Assembly (NCBI GenBank): GCA_041483455.1
Contig: JBGPFS010000107.1
Location: 1-7,889, forward strand
Source of the DNA: JBGPFS01 sp041483455
Lineage (GTDB): Bacteria > Chloroflexota > Limnocylindria > Limnocylindrales > CSP1-4
DNA: 7,889 nt
Direction of reading: 5' to 3'
This document shows, in pieces, positions 1 to 7,305 of this stretch. The position numbers and the translations under genes are program-made. A model generated the notes under the pieces. The model was given only the letters and a program-made list of their open reading frames with translations, did no database searches and was not told where the DNA came from. The stretch's first letter is position 1; every line of letters begins with the position of its first letter.

Positions 1-340
1 AGTTGCCATCCGCGTCGATCACCGCGGCGGTGTTGTAGTAGAGCCCGTTGACGCGCTCATCCTCCTCGTACATCGGGACGACGAGGACCATCCCGGTCTG
101 CTTCGCGAGGTCCTGCATCCGGCGCGTCGTCGGCCCGTCCGGTATTCGCTCCGTGTACGAGTAGTACTTCGTGTCCTGCACCTGGCAGAAGTAGGGGCCG
201 TAGAAGAGCTCCTGGAAGAGCATGAACTGGGCGCCCTGCTTCGCCGCCTCGTGGACGTAGCCTTCGTGCTTCTGGATCATCGACTCCTTGTCGCCGGTCC
301 AGGTCGCCTGAAGAAGCGCGCCACGCACGATCCGGGTCAC
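1..340 (-). CDS. Nitrilase-superfamily carbamoyl-amide hydrolase (beta-ureidopropionase / N-carbamoylputrescine amidase type), N-terminal part
   Basis: Only the first 113 codons lie in the window; the gene continues past base 1. The visible part is the opening of a carbon-nitrogen hydrolase: a first beta strand (RGALLQATW, about residues 6-14), an amphipathic helix, then the FQELF motif at 42-46, in which E44 is the expected general-base Glu of the Cys-Glu-Lys triad. The following GPYFCQ and IPDGPTT segments and the YYNTAAVIDADG strand (101-112) are typical of the N-carbamoylputrescine amidase / N-carbamoyl-beta-alanine hydrolase branch, which releases CO2 and ammonia from N-carbamoyl amines in the cytoplasm. 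The catalytic Lys and Cys are outside the window, so activity cannot be confirmed. The start is GTG at 340, chosen because GAGGT lies 6 bases upstream. It is divergent from the NCS1 transporter, which fits a pyrimidine, hydantoin or ureide breakdown locus. Exact substrate is unknown. Confidence 0.87.
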   Translation of the reverse strand, partial: MTRIVRGALLQATWTGDKESMIQKHEGYVHEAAKQGAQFMLFQELFYGPYFCQVQDTKYYSYTERIPDGPTTRRMQDLAKQTGMVLVVPMYEEDERVNGLYYNTAAVIDADGN

Positions 341-420
341 TGCAGTACCTCGCTTCGTCGTCAGGGAAGGATCGGCCGAGGATACACCCCCGAGACGCCA
401 AATTCCGCCTTCGACGAAGG

Positions 421-447
421 GCTGCGTCCCCGGTCCGGGGACGCAGC
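421..447. repeat. Perfect 11-bp inverted repeat (hairpin)
   Basis: Arms 421-431 (GCTGCGTCCCC) and 437-447 pair perfectly around the 5-base loop GGTCC; the inner bases could extend the pairing further in cruciform DNA. No T-run follows on either strand, so it is not a canonical intrinsic terminator. It lies about 80 bases upstream of the amidohydrolase start and 256 upstream of the transporter start. Possible roles are a leader attenuator, an RNA-stability element or a protein site. Role unknown. Confidence 0.6.
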
Positions 448-692
448 GGCGGGCCACCCCGATCCTCGTCTCGCCGCAATCGTGGGTGGGAGGGTCGACG
501 TGCGACCCACTGGTACGGGCCTTGCGCTGCCGCGTACCATGCCCGAAACATCGGCCGCGCCATCCGGGGTGGGACCTGGTCGGCGACAGGCCGGAAGCGC
601 ACGAGGGAGAAAGGAGGAGCCCCCGCCAGGACGGTAGGCAGACGCAGGCGCCCGCTCACTGACAGGTGCGTTCCAACCTGATGAGGCACGAC

Positions 693-702
693 GGAGGGAG
701 CA
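693..702 (+). promoter_or_regulatory. Ribosome binding site of the NCS1 transporter
   Basis: GGAGG at 693-697 is followed by 5 bases and then ATG at 703. This fixes the start, since no other in-frame start nearby has comparable spacing. Confidence 0.8.
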
Positions 703-2289
<1,587 letters not shown>

Positions 2290-2294
2290 ATCGA

Positions 2295-2319
2295 TCGCGG
2301 CCGGTCGGTCCGGCCGCGA
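2295..2319. terminator. First of two tandem hairpins after the NCS1 gene
   Basis: Arms 2295-2304 and 2310-2319 form a perfect 10-bp GC-rich stem with loop TCGGT, starting 5 bases after the transporter stop codon. There is no T-run after it, so alone it is a weak terminator. It may pause polymerase or protect the transcript 3' end ahead of the stronger hairpin at 2330-2362. Confidence 0.5.
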
Positions 2320-2329
2320 GCACTCAAAC

Positions 2330-2362
2330 ATTGGGCCCCCTCCGGCATGGAGGGGGCCCAAT
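2330..2362. terminator. Bidirectional terminator between convergent genes
   Basis: Arms 2330-2343 and 2349-2362 form a perfect 14-bp stem, with GGGCCCCCTCC on the left arm and loop GGCAT. It lies between the stop of the NCS1 gene (2289) and the stop of the dehydrogenase gene on the other strand (2394). The stem is AT-flanked (CAAACA before it, ATTG after it), giving short A/T tracts but no long U-run in either direction, as is common in high-GC bacteria. It is placed to end both transcripts. Confidence 0.82.
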
Positions 2363-2393
2363 TGCGTCTGGCTCTGACGGCGTCCTCCCTATA

Positions 2394-3920
2394 TCAGGCG
2401 TTGCCCGGGAAGACCAGGGAGAGGGCCGCGCGGCGGCCGGGCTCCGGCCAGCGCTCGGTGACCATCTTCTGCTGGGTGAAGAAGCGGATCCCGTCCTCGC
2501 CGCGCATGGCCAGGTCGCCGAAGGCGGAGGCCTTCGCGCCGCCGAAGGACAGGTAGCCGGCGGGGACCGGGATCGGGACGTTGACCCCGATCATGGGGAC
2601 GTCGACCTCGAGCTTGAAGCGCCGGGCGGCCCCGCCGTCGGTGGTGAAGATGGCGGTCCCGTTGGCGTAGGCGTGGGCGTTGATCAGGCCGAGCGCCTCG
2701 TCGTAGGTCACCGCGCGGACGATCCCGAGGACCGGCCCGAAGATCTCCTCGCGGTAGATCTCCATCGCCGGGGTCACGTGGTCGAAGAGGGTGACGCCCA
2801 TGAAGAACCCGTCGGGATTGGCCGGATGATGGAACGGCCGGCCGTCGACGACGAGCTCGGCGCCCTCGGCCTCGCCCACCCCGATCCAGCGGATGACCGA
2901 CTCGCGGTGCTCGGCGGAGTAGAGCGGGCCCATGTCCATGCCGGGCTCCATGCCCGGGCCGACCCGCAGCTTCGCGATCCGCTCCAGCATGAGCGGGCGC
3001 AGCCGCTCGGCCGTGTCGCCGACCGCGATGACGAGGGTCTGGGCCATGCAGCGCTCGCCGGCGCTGCCGTAGCCCGCCGCCACGGCGGCGTCGGCGGTCA
3101 GCTCCATGTCCGCGTCGGGCAGGACGAGCATCGCGTTCTTGGCGCTCGTGTAGGCCCCGACCCGCTTGCCCAGGCGGGTGCCGGTCTCGTAGACGTAGCG
3201 CCCGACGGCGGTCGAGCCGACGAACTGGATGGCCCGGACGTCGGGGTGCTCGACGATCGCGACCACGGCCTCGCGGCCGCCGTACACGACGTTGAAGACG
3301 CCGTCGGGCAGGCCCGCCTCGCGCCACAGCTCGGCCTGCAGCTGGGTCGCGCCGGGGGTGTGGGAGGAGGGCTTGAGGACCAGCGTGTTGCCGCACGCAA
3401 GCGCGATCGGGTAGATCCACAGCGGGACCATGGCCGGGAAGTTGAAGGGCGTGATCGCCGCGGTCACCCCGAGCGGCCCCCGCAGGGTGAAGGCGTCCAC
3501 GTCCGTGGCGACGTTGGGGGTGCTCATGCCCGCGAGGTGGACCGGCAGGCCGCAGGCGAACTCGACGGTCTCGATGCCGCGGGTGACCTCGGCGAACGCG
3601 TCGGGGAACGTCTTGCCGTGGTCGCGGGTGATGAGCGCGGCCATCTCCTCGCGGTGGCGCCACATCAGCTCGCGGAAGGCGAAGAAGACCCCGCTGCGGG
3701 CGATCAGGGGCATGTCGCGCCAGGCCGGGAAGGCGGCCTTCGCGGCCGCGACCGCGGCGTCGACCTCGGCGGCCCCGCCGCGGGGGACGCGCCCGATCAC
3801 GGCGCCCGTGGCCGGGTTGTACACGGGGCCGGTCTGCTCGGGCAGGACCTCGACCGGGCGGCCGTCGATCCAGTGGGACAGGATGGGCAGCGTGGCGGGC
3901 TGCGCGATCTCGGTGGTCAT
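2394..3920 (-). CDS. mmsA: CoA-acylating (methyl)malonate-semialdehyde dehydrogenase (MmsA/IolA type)
   Basis: This 508-residue cytoplasmic enzyme of the aldehyde dehydrogenase superfamily is full length. Numbering from the chosen start, it shows TPFNFP (157-162) and FVGSTAVG (233-240) of the NAD site, then GSAGERCMA with the catalytic Cys at C291, and EIFGPV (392-397). SAKN (N262) stands where ordinary aldehyde dehydrogenases have the ELGGK general-base Glu. That replacement is known in the CoA-dependent methylmalonate-semialdehyde dehydrogenases, as are the Arg before the Cys (R290) and the Arg of TRGIE (R114), which serve the semialdehyde carboxylate. The family oxidises malonate or methylmalonate semialdehyde with NAD+ and CoA to acetyl- or propionyl-CoA plus CO2. 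This suits beta-alanine (pyrimidine), valine or inositol breakdown; malonate semialdehyde fits the neighbours best. An in-frame ATG lies at 3926, but AAGGAGG (3935-3929) is only 2 bases from it and 8 from the ATG at 3920, so 3920 is preferred. It follows the transaldolase gene by 39 bases in one operon. Confidence 0.9.
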   Translation of the reverse strand: MTTEIAQPATLPILSHWIDGRPVEVLPEQTGPVYNPATGAVIGRVPRGGAAEVDAAVAAAKAAFPAWRDMPLIARSGVFFAFRELMWRHREEMAALITRDHGKTFPDAFAEVTRGIETVEFACGLPVHLAGMSTPNVATDVDAFTLRGPLGVTAAITPFNFPAMVPLWIYPIALACGNTLVLKPSSHTPGATQLQAELWREAGLPDGVFNVVYGGREAVVAIVEHPDVRAIQFVGSTAVGRYVYETGTRLGKRVGAYTSAKNAMLVLPDADMELTADAAVAAGYGSAGERCMAQTLVIAVGDTAERLRPLMLERIAKLRVGPGMEPGMDMGPLYSAEHRESVIRWIGVGEAEGAELVVDGRPFHHPANPDGFFMGVTLFDHVTPAMEIYREEIFGPVLGIVRAVTYDEALGLINAHAYANGTAIFTTDGGAARRFKLEVDVPMIGVNVPIPVPAGYLSFGGAKASAFGDLAMRGEDGIRFFTQQKMVTERWPEPGRRAALSLVFPGNA

Positions 3921-3959
3921 GAACATCGCCTCCTTGGGTGCGCTCTGTGGACGGATCGC

Positions 3960-5054
3960 TCAGGCGTGCCGGACGTCCGGGTCCGGAAGGACCAGGTCCC
4001 TGATCGCACCCTGGAGATCGTGATAGGCCTTGATGAAGCCGCGGAGCGTCCGGGCGGAGGCTCCGTACGAGGCGAATTCCGCGGGCGTCATCCCGTCCGG
4101 ATCGTACGCCCGGCGGAAATCCGGGATTCGCTCGTACAGGTCGTCGATGAGCGCCGGGTCGACGGGCACGTGCATCCGCTCCGCCGGCGCAATTCCGCTG
4201 GCATTGAACCGGGTCTGCCACGCGTGGGGGAACGTGTGGATGATGTCGCCGCCGACCAGCTCGGTCCAATGGAGGCGATGGCGATACGCGGCAGCGAGAA
4301 GGCGGCTCCGGTAGCCGCGCTCCTGGAAGATCCCGTACGCCCGCTTGAACGTGGCGATTCCCGCCCAGTTCGGAGCGTCGGGGTGGAGCGCGATATCGTC
4401 GCGCTCGACGAGGACCTTCATCCAGTCGTCGAGCCGGCCGATCATGATCGTAACGATCGGTGTCATCGACGCGACGCCCAGTCCCGCACCTGCTCGACGG
4501 ATGAGGCCGCGCTCGACCGCCTCAGCCGCGGCGATGGCCTGCGGCACCGTGAACGAGACGGTCGCGTTGATGTTGACGCCCCGGAAGGTCGCCTCCTCGA
4601 TCGCCGCGATTCCGCCGGCCGTTGCCGGGAACTTGACCTGGATGTTCGGTGCCAGCCCGGCAAAGCGAACCGCCTGCTCCACCATGCGCCCGGCGTCGGG
4701 ATAGTTGGCCGGGTTCGTCTGGACCGAGAGGCGGCCCTTCCGGCCGTTCTCGCGATCGAAGACAGGCGCCAGGATCCCGGCTCCCCGGACGGCCATCTCT
4801 TCGATGGTCGCCCACGTCAGCTCGACCTCGGTCCAGGTCGGGTTCGCGGCCGCCAGCTCGCGGACCCGCGGGACCCAGTGGTCCTTCTCCTTCTTCATCA
4901 CGTCCAGCACGATCGACGGGTTCGACGTTGCGCCCGTGGCCCCGCGCTCGACCGCGTAGGTGAGCTCCTCGACGGCGCACGAGTCGTTCCAGTAGTCCGT
5001 CGGCGTGGTCTGCACCATCCGGAGCAGCGGGCTCTCGACCGTGGTCAGCGTCAT
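3960..5054 (-). CDS. Transaldolase-family protein (class I aldolase fold)
   Basis: The protein has 364 residues, in the range of the long transaldolase subfamilies. Family landmarks in order: WND (D24, candidate for the catalytic Asp), GATSNPSIV (41-49, N45), GRLSVQ (107-112), NIQVKFPAT (137-145) with K141 the expected Schiff-base lysine, NINATVSF (161-168, T165), and GRLDDW (206-211, R207 in the phosphate-binding position). Transaldolases move a dihydroxyacetone unit between sugar phosphates; relatives act as fructose-6-phosphate aldolases. By remembered alignment with E. coli TalB, Q112 sits where TalB has Glu96, and M204 where it has Phe178, so it may not be a standard pentose-phosphate enzyme. 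ATG at 5054 is supported by GAGGAG 7 bases upstream. It is the first gene of the operon with the semialdehyde dehydrogenase and is divergent from the phosphohistidine protein. The true substrate is unknown. Confidence 0.85.
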   Translation of the reverse strand: MTLTTVESPLLRMVQTTPTDYWNDSCAVEELTYAVERGATGATSNPSIVLDVMKKEKDHWVPRVRELAAANPTWTEVELTWATIEEMAVRGAGILAPVFDRENGRKGRLSVQTNPANYPDAGRMVEQAVRFAGLAPNIQVKFPATAGGIAAIEEATFRGVNINATVSFTVPQAIAAAEAVERGLIRRAGAGLGVASMTPIVTIMIGRLDDWMKVLVERDDIALHPDAPNWAGIATFKRAYGIFQERGYRSRLLAAAYRHRLHWTELVGGDIIHTFPHAWQTRFNASGIAPAERMHVPVDPALIDDLYERIPDFRRAYDPDGMTPAEFASYGASARTLRGFIKAYHDLQGAIRDLVLPDPDVRHA

Positions 5055-5177
5055 GCAGGTTCTCCTCGGGCGCCGCGGCGTTCGTTAGGGTGGGACGTCG
5101 ATGCACGACGGAACAACCGGGCAGCTCTCACTCCGTACATCCCGTCGAGTCGACGTGCCGCTCGTGCCCTCGTGGGA

Positions 5178-5207
5178 TATAATCGATGATCGATGGGGAA
5201 TTTGCAA
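5178..5207 (-). promoter_or_regulatory. Candidate promoter of the transaldolase-dehydrogenase operon
   Basis: On the minus strand TTGCAA (5207-5202) and GATTAT (5184-5179) are spaced 17 bases apart, each matching 4 of 6 consensus positions. The palindrome at 5183-5193 lies in the spacer and touches the -10. On the plus strand the same spot contains a perfect TATAAT (5178-5183) without a good -35. The AT-rich block stands out from GC-rich surroundings, about 125 bases upstream of the transaldolase start. Confidence 0.4.
5182..5194. promoter_or_regulatory. Candidate operator O1 (core TCGATGATCGA)
   Basis: A perfect 13-base palindrome with one central base (arms ATCGAT/ATCGAT). It shares the core TCGATNATCGA with a second site at 5299-5309, in the same divergent control region. 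Short odd-centred palindromes of this size are typical for dimeric GntR/FadR-type repressors, and such a gene lies at 7306. The assignment to that regulator is inference. Confidence 0.5.
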
Positions 5208-5264
5208 GCCCGCGGACCGTGGGTCGAGCGGTTGGCCGGGATGCCGACCGGGAGCGGACGGCAC

Positions 5265-5292
5265 TTGACTCGGCACCGGGCGGTGCTATCCT
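5265..5292 (+). promoter_or_regulatory. Sigma70-like promoter of the phosphohistidine protein-regulator operon
   Basis: TTGACT (5265-5270) and TATCCT (5287-5292) are separated by 16 bases, matching 5/6 and 4/6 consensus positions. The expected transcription start, about 5298-5300, falls on the left edge of the palindrome at 5299-5309, so a bound repressor would block initiation. Confidence 0.6.
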
Positions 5293-5298
5293 CAACAA

Positions 5299-5309
5299 TC
5301 GATTATCGA
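5299..5309. promoter_or_regulatory. Candidate operator O2 (TCGATTATCGA)
   Basis: A perfect 11-base palindrome (arms TCGAT/ATCGA around one T), with the same core as the site at 5182-5194. Their centres are 116 bases apart, close to 11 helical turns, so both sites would face the same side of the DNA. It overlaps the predicted start point of the rightward promoter. Confidence 0.5.
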
Positions 5310-5522
5310 CGATCTTCCTCTGCGGCCACGACCTGGCGGCCGCCGGCCCCCGAAAGGCGGCCGGGGCGGATCGGACGACGCACCAGGCTTGAGAGACGCT
5401 CCGACGGAGGTGGCGAGGACGGAGAGCACGCGGCGCTTCACGCGGATGTCCGGCCCGAAGGGGACGGACGTCTGACAGGTTGCCGACGACGGCGGCAGAG
5501 CATGTAGTTGGAGTCGAACGCA
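5310..5522 (+). other. Long 5' leader of the phosphohistidine protein gene
   Basis: If transcription starts near 5299, about 220 bases of leader precede the GTG at 5523. It can form a hairpin with 8-bp arms at 5337-5344 and 5356-5363, and another with 7-bp arms at 5446-5452 and 5465-5471 around a loop that itself contains CCC-GAA-GGG. No gene is credible here. No known riboswitch consensus fits; a function is unproven. Confidence 0.4.
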
Positions 5523-7295
5523 GTGGCACTCAAGGAAGAAGTCCTGGGCCAGTTCCTCGGGGACGAGAAGTTCCCGGTGACGTGGACCTCGGAGACGGAG
5601 AAGCTCCTCTTCTGGGTCTACGACGACCTGCACTGCCCGCACCCGCTCAGCCCGATGTACGAGGATATCGGCGGCTGGTGGCTCTCGTGCGACCACATGT
5701 TCCGCCGATTCGGCACGCCGTTCGCGACGGACTGGATCTACAAGAACGTCAACGGCTACCTGTACACCGCCGCGATCCCGGCCGAGGCCGGACTGAAGGT
5801 CGACACGCAGGAATACAACTACGCGACCAGCCCCATCGTGCCGGAGGACCCCGAGTACGCCGCCAAGATCGGTGCCTACCTCGGTGCCGTCCTGCCGACC
5901 TACGGCCTCGAGTTCGTGAACTGGTGGCGCGATCGCCTGGTCCCGGAGATGGACCGCAACTTCGTCTATCTCGAGGGGATGCTCGACAAGCAGGACGAGC
6001 TCTCCCTGATGGAGCTTGCCTGCCTGCTCGAGGACGCGATCGACGTCCACGATCGGCACTGGAAGATCCACTGGATGCTCAACTTCGCCCAGCTGTCCGC
6101 GACGCTCAACCTGCGGGCAGTCATGGAGAAGACCCACGGCAAGATCAACGAGCAACTCCTCGGCCGCCTCCAGAATTCTGCGAGGGATCGGAACTGGGAC
6201 TCGATCGAGGCCCTCTGGAAGATGAAGGAGGAGGCGAAGGCAGACCCGGAGCTCGCCTCCATCTTCAGGGCCGAGACGGCCGGCGAGATCATCGTCGCGC
6301 TCAGGGCCAGCAAGCGCGGCACGCGCTTCATCGACGAGCGGGTCGTGCCCTACCAGAAGGAGTACGGCTGGCACGCGGTCTGGAGCCACGAGTTCATCTT
6401 CCCGACCGTCCGCGAGCAGATGGAGCCCGTGATCGAGCTGATCCGCGGCTACATCGAGACCAACTACGACTACCCGACGACGATCGGCGCCCTGGCGGCC
6501 GACATCAAGTCCGCGGCGGCCGAGATCCTCGAGGGTCTCGAGGGCGAGGCGCTCGCGGAGATGACCGCCGCGAACGACATCAACCTGCGGATGGCCCCGC
6601 TCACCCCGGACCACCACTTCTATATCGACCAGGGCGCCAACGCCCACGTCCGGCTCGTGCTCGTCGCGATCGGCAAGAAGCTCGTGACGGCGGGCGCCCT
6701 GGATGCGCCGGACGACGTCGTCTTCTTCCGGTACAACGAGCTGCGCGTCTTCATGGGCAACCCGGCCGGAATGGACGGGCGGGCGATCGTGGCCAAGGCC
6801 AAGGCTGCCCGGGAGAAGGCCTACACGTTCCGGCCCAAGCAGTGGGTCGGGACGGTGACGGCGACCCAGCTCGCGTTCCCGTACCTCAACCTGTGGGGCT
6901 TCCCCGACAAGTTCTATCGCCAGGAGTCCACGGTCGCCGGCCAGATCAACGGGATCGGCGGCTCGCCGGGCGTCGTCGAGGGCATCGCTCGCGTCGTCCT
7001 CCACGAGGGCCAGTTCGACGACGTCCGCGCTGGCGACATCCTCGTCTGCCAGATGACGAACCCGGCCTGGGTCGTCCTCTTCACCAAGATCGTCGGCCTC
7101 GTAACCGACGCGGGCGGGACCGTCTCCCACCCGGCCGTCCTGTCCCGTGAGTTCGGCATCCCGGCCGTCGTCGGCACCTCGGTTGCCACCCAGCAGATCC
7201 ATACCGGCGACCGGGTCCGGATCGACGGCACGACCGGCATCGTCGAGATCCTCGTCTCCGAGCAGGCCCGCACGGCCGTCGGGATCGGGTCCTGA
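5523..7295 (+). CDS. PEP-utilizing-enzyme-like protein with a swivelling phosphohistidine domain, lacking an ATP-grasp domain
   Basis: Numbering is from GTG at 5523 (590 residues); GGAG lies 9 bases upstream. An in-frame TTG at 5508 would add 5 residues but has no good ribosome site. Residues from about 470 to the end form the PEP-utilizing mobile domain: GIGGSPG (477-483), a GDILVCQ strand, then GGTVSHPAV (531-539) with H536 the expected phosphorylated His, and REFGIPAVVG. Residues 360-410 (PDHH, then a GALDAPDDVVFF-type turn) resemble the region before the His domain in rifampicin phosphotransferase and PEP synthase relatives. The N-terminal part, rich in Trp and acidic residues, starts with a PHPLSP segment (39-44) and looks like a substrate-binding helical domain. 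The N-terminal ATP/PEP-binding domain that normally charges the His is absent. The architecture recalls the large subunit of phenylphosphate synthase, whose ATP-binding part is a separate protein. It is likely a subunit of a split phosphotransferase; substrate is unknown. It is cytoplasmic, with no signal or membrane segment. Confidence 0.82.
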   Translation: MALKEEVLGQFLGDEKFPVTWTSETEKLLFWVYDDLHCPHPLSPMYEDIGGWWLSCDHMFRRFGTPFATDWIYKNVNGYLYTAAIPAEAGLKVDTQEYNYATSPIVPEDPEYAAKIGAYLGAVLPTYGLEFVNWWRDRLVPEMDRNFVYLEGMLDKQDELSLMELACLLEDAIDVHDRHWKIHWMLNFAQLSATLNLRAVMEKTHGKINEQLLGRLQNSARDRNWDSIEALWKMKEEAKADPELASIFRAETAGEIIVALRASKRGTRFIDERVVPYQKEYGWHAVWSHEFIFPTVREQMEPVIELIRGYIETNYDYPTTIGALAADIKSAAAEILEGLEGEALAEMTAANDINLRMAPLTPDHHFYIDQGANAHVRLVLVAIGKKLVTAGALDAPDDVVFFRYNELRVFMGNPAGMDGRAIVAKAKAAREKAYTFRPKQWVGTVTATQLAFPYLNLWGFPDKFYRQESTVAGQINGIGGSPGVVEGIARVVLHEGQFDDVRAGDILVCQMTNPAWVVLFTKIVGLVTDAGGTVSHPAVLSREFGIPAVVGTSVATQQIHTGDRVRIDGTTGIVEILVSEQARTAVGIGS

Positions 7296-7305
7296 TCGAA
7301 CCTCC

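Larger units (their letters stand above)
341..702. other. Divergent intergenic region between the amidohydrolase and the NCS1 transporter
   Basis: This 362-base gap holds no credible gene; open frames across it are antisense or composition artefacts. It contains an odd-centred palindrome at 408-420 (arms CCTTCG/CGAAGG), a perfect 11-bp hairpin at 421-447, an inverted repeat GGGTCG/CGACCC at 492-508, and another with arms TGGTACG (511-517) and CGTACCA (533-539). I found no convincing -35/-10 pair for either gene. It must carry the promoters of both genes, and some of the inverted repeats may be operators. Confidence 0.6.

Noticed and set aside
610..617. Strong Shine-Dalgarno-like AAAGGAGG upstream of the transporter
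   Set aside because: No ATG, GTG or TTG lies at a usable distance after it, and the transporter has its own ribosome site at 693-697.
5144..5154. Palindrome GTCGAGTCGAC as a third operator
   Set aside because: It has different half-site spacing from the TCGATNATCGA pair, and TCGA-rich palindromes are easy to obtain in this base composition.
2331..5189. A 952-codon plus-strand open frame across the dehydrogenase and transaldolase genes
   Set aside because: It is antisense to two well-supported enzymes, starts inside the terminator hairpin, and has a low-complexity Arg/Asp/Gly/His/Val composition.
5401..5506. Possible glycine riboswitch (GGAGAG, CCGAAGGGG and a CAGG segment in order)
   Set aside because: The expected P1 partner CTCTCAGG is missing, what stands there (TCTGACAGG) does not pair with GGAGAG, and the hairpin between the two conserved blocks is absent.
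5508..5522. TTG at 5508 as start of the phosphohistidine protein
   Set aside because: The GGAG that would serve as ribosome site overlaps this codon and suits the GTG at 5523; nothing good precedes the TTG.
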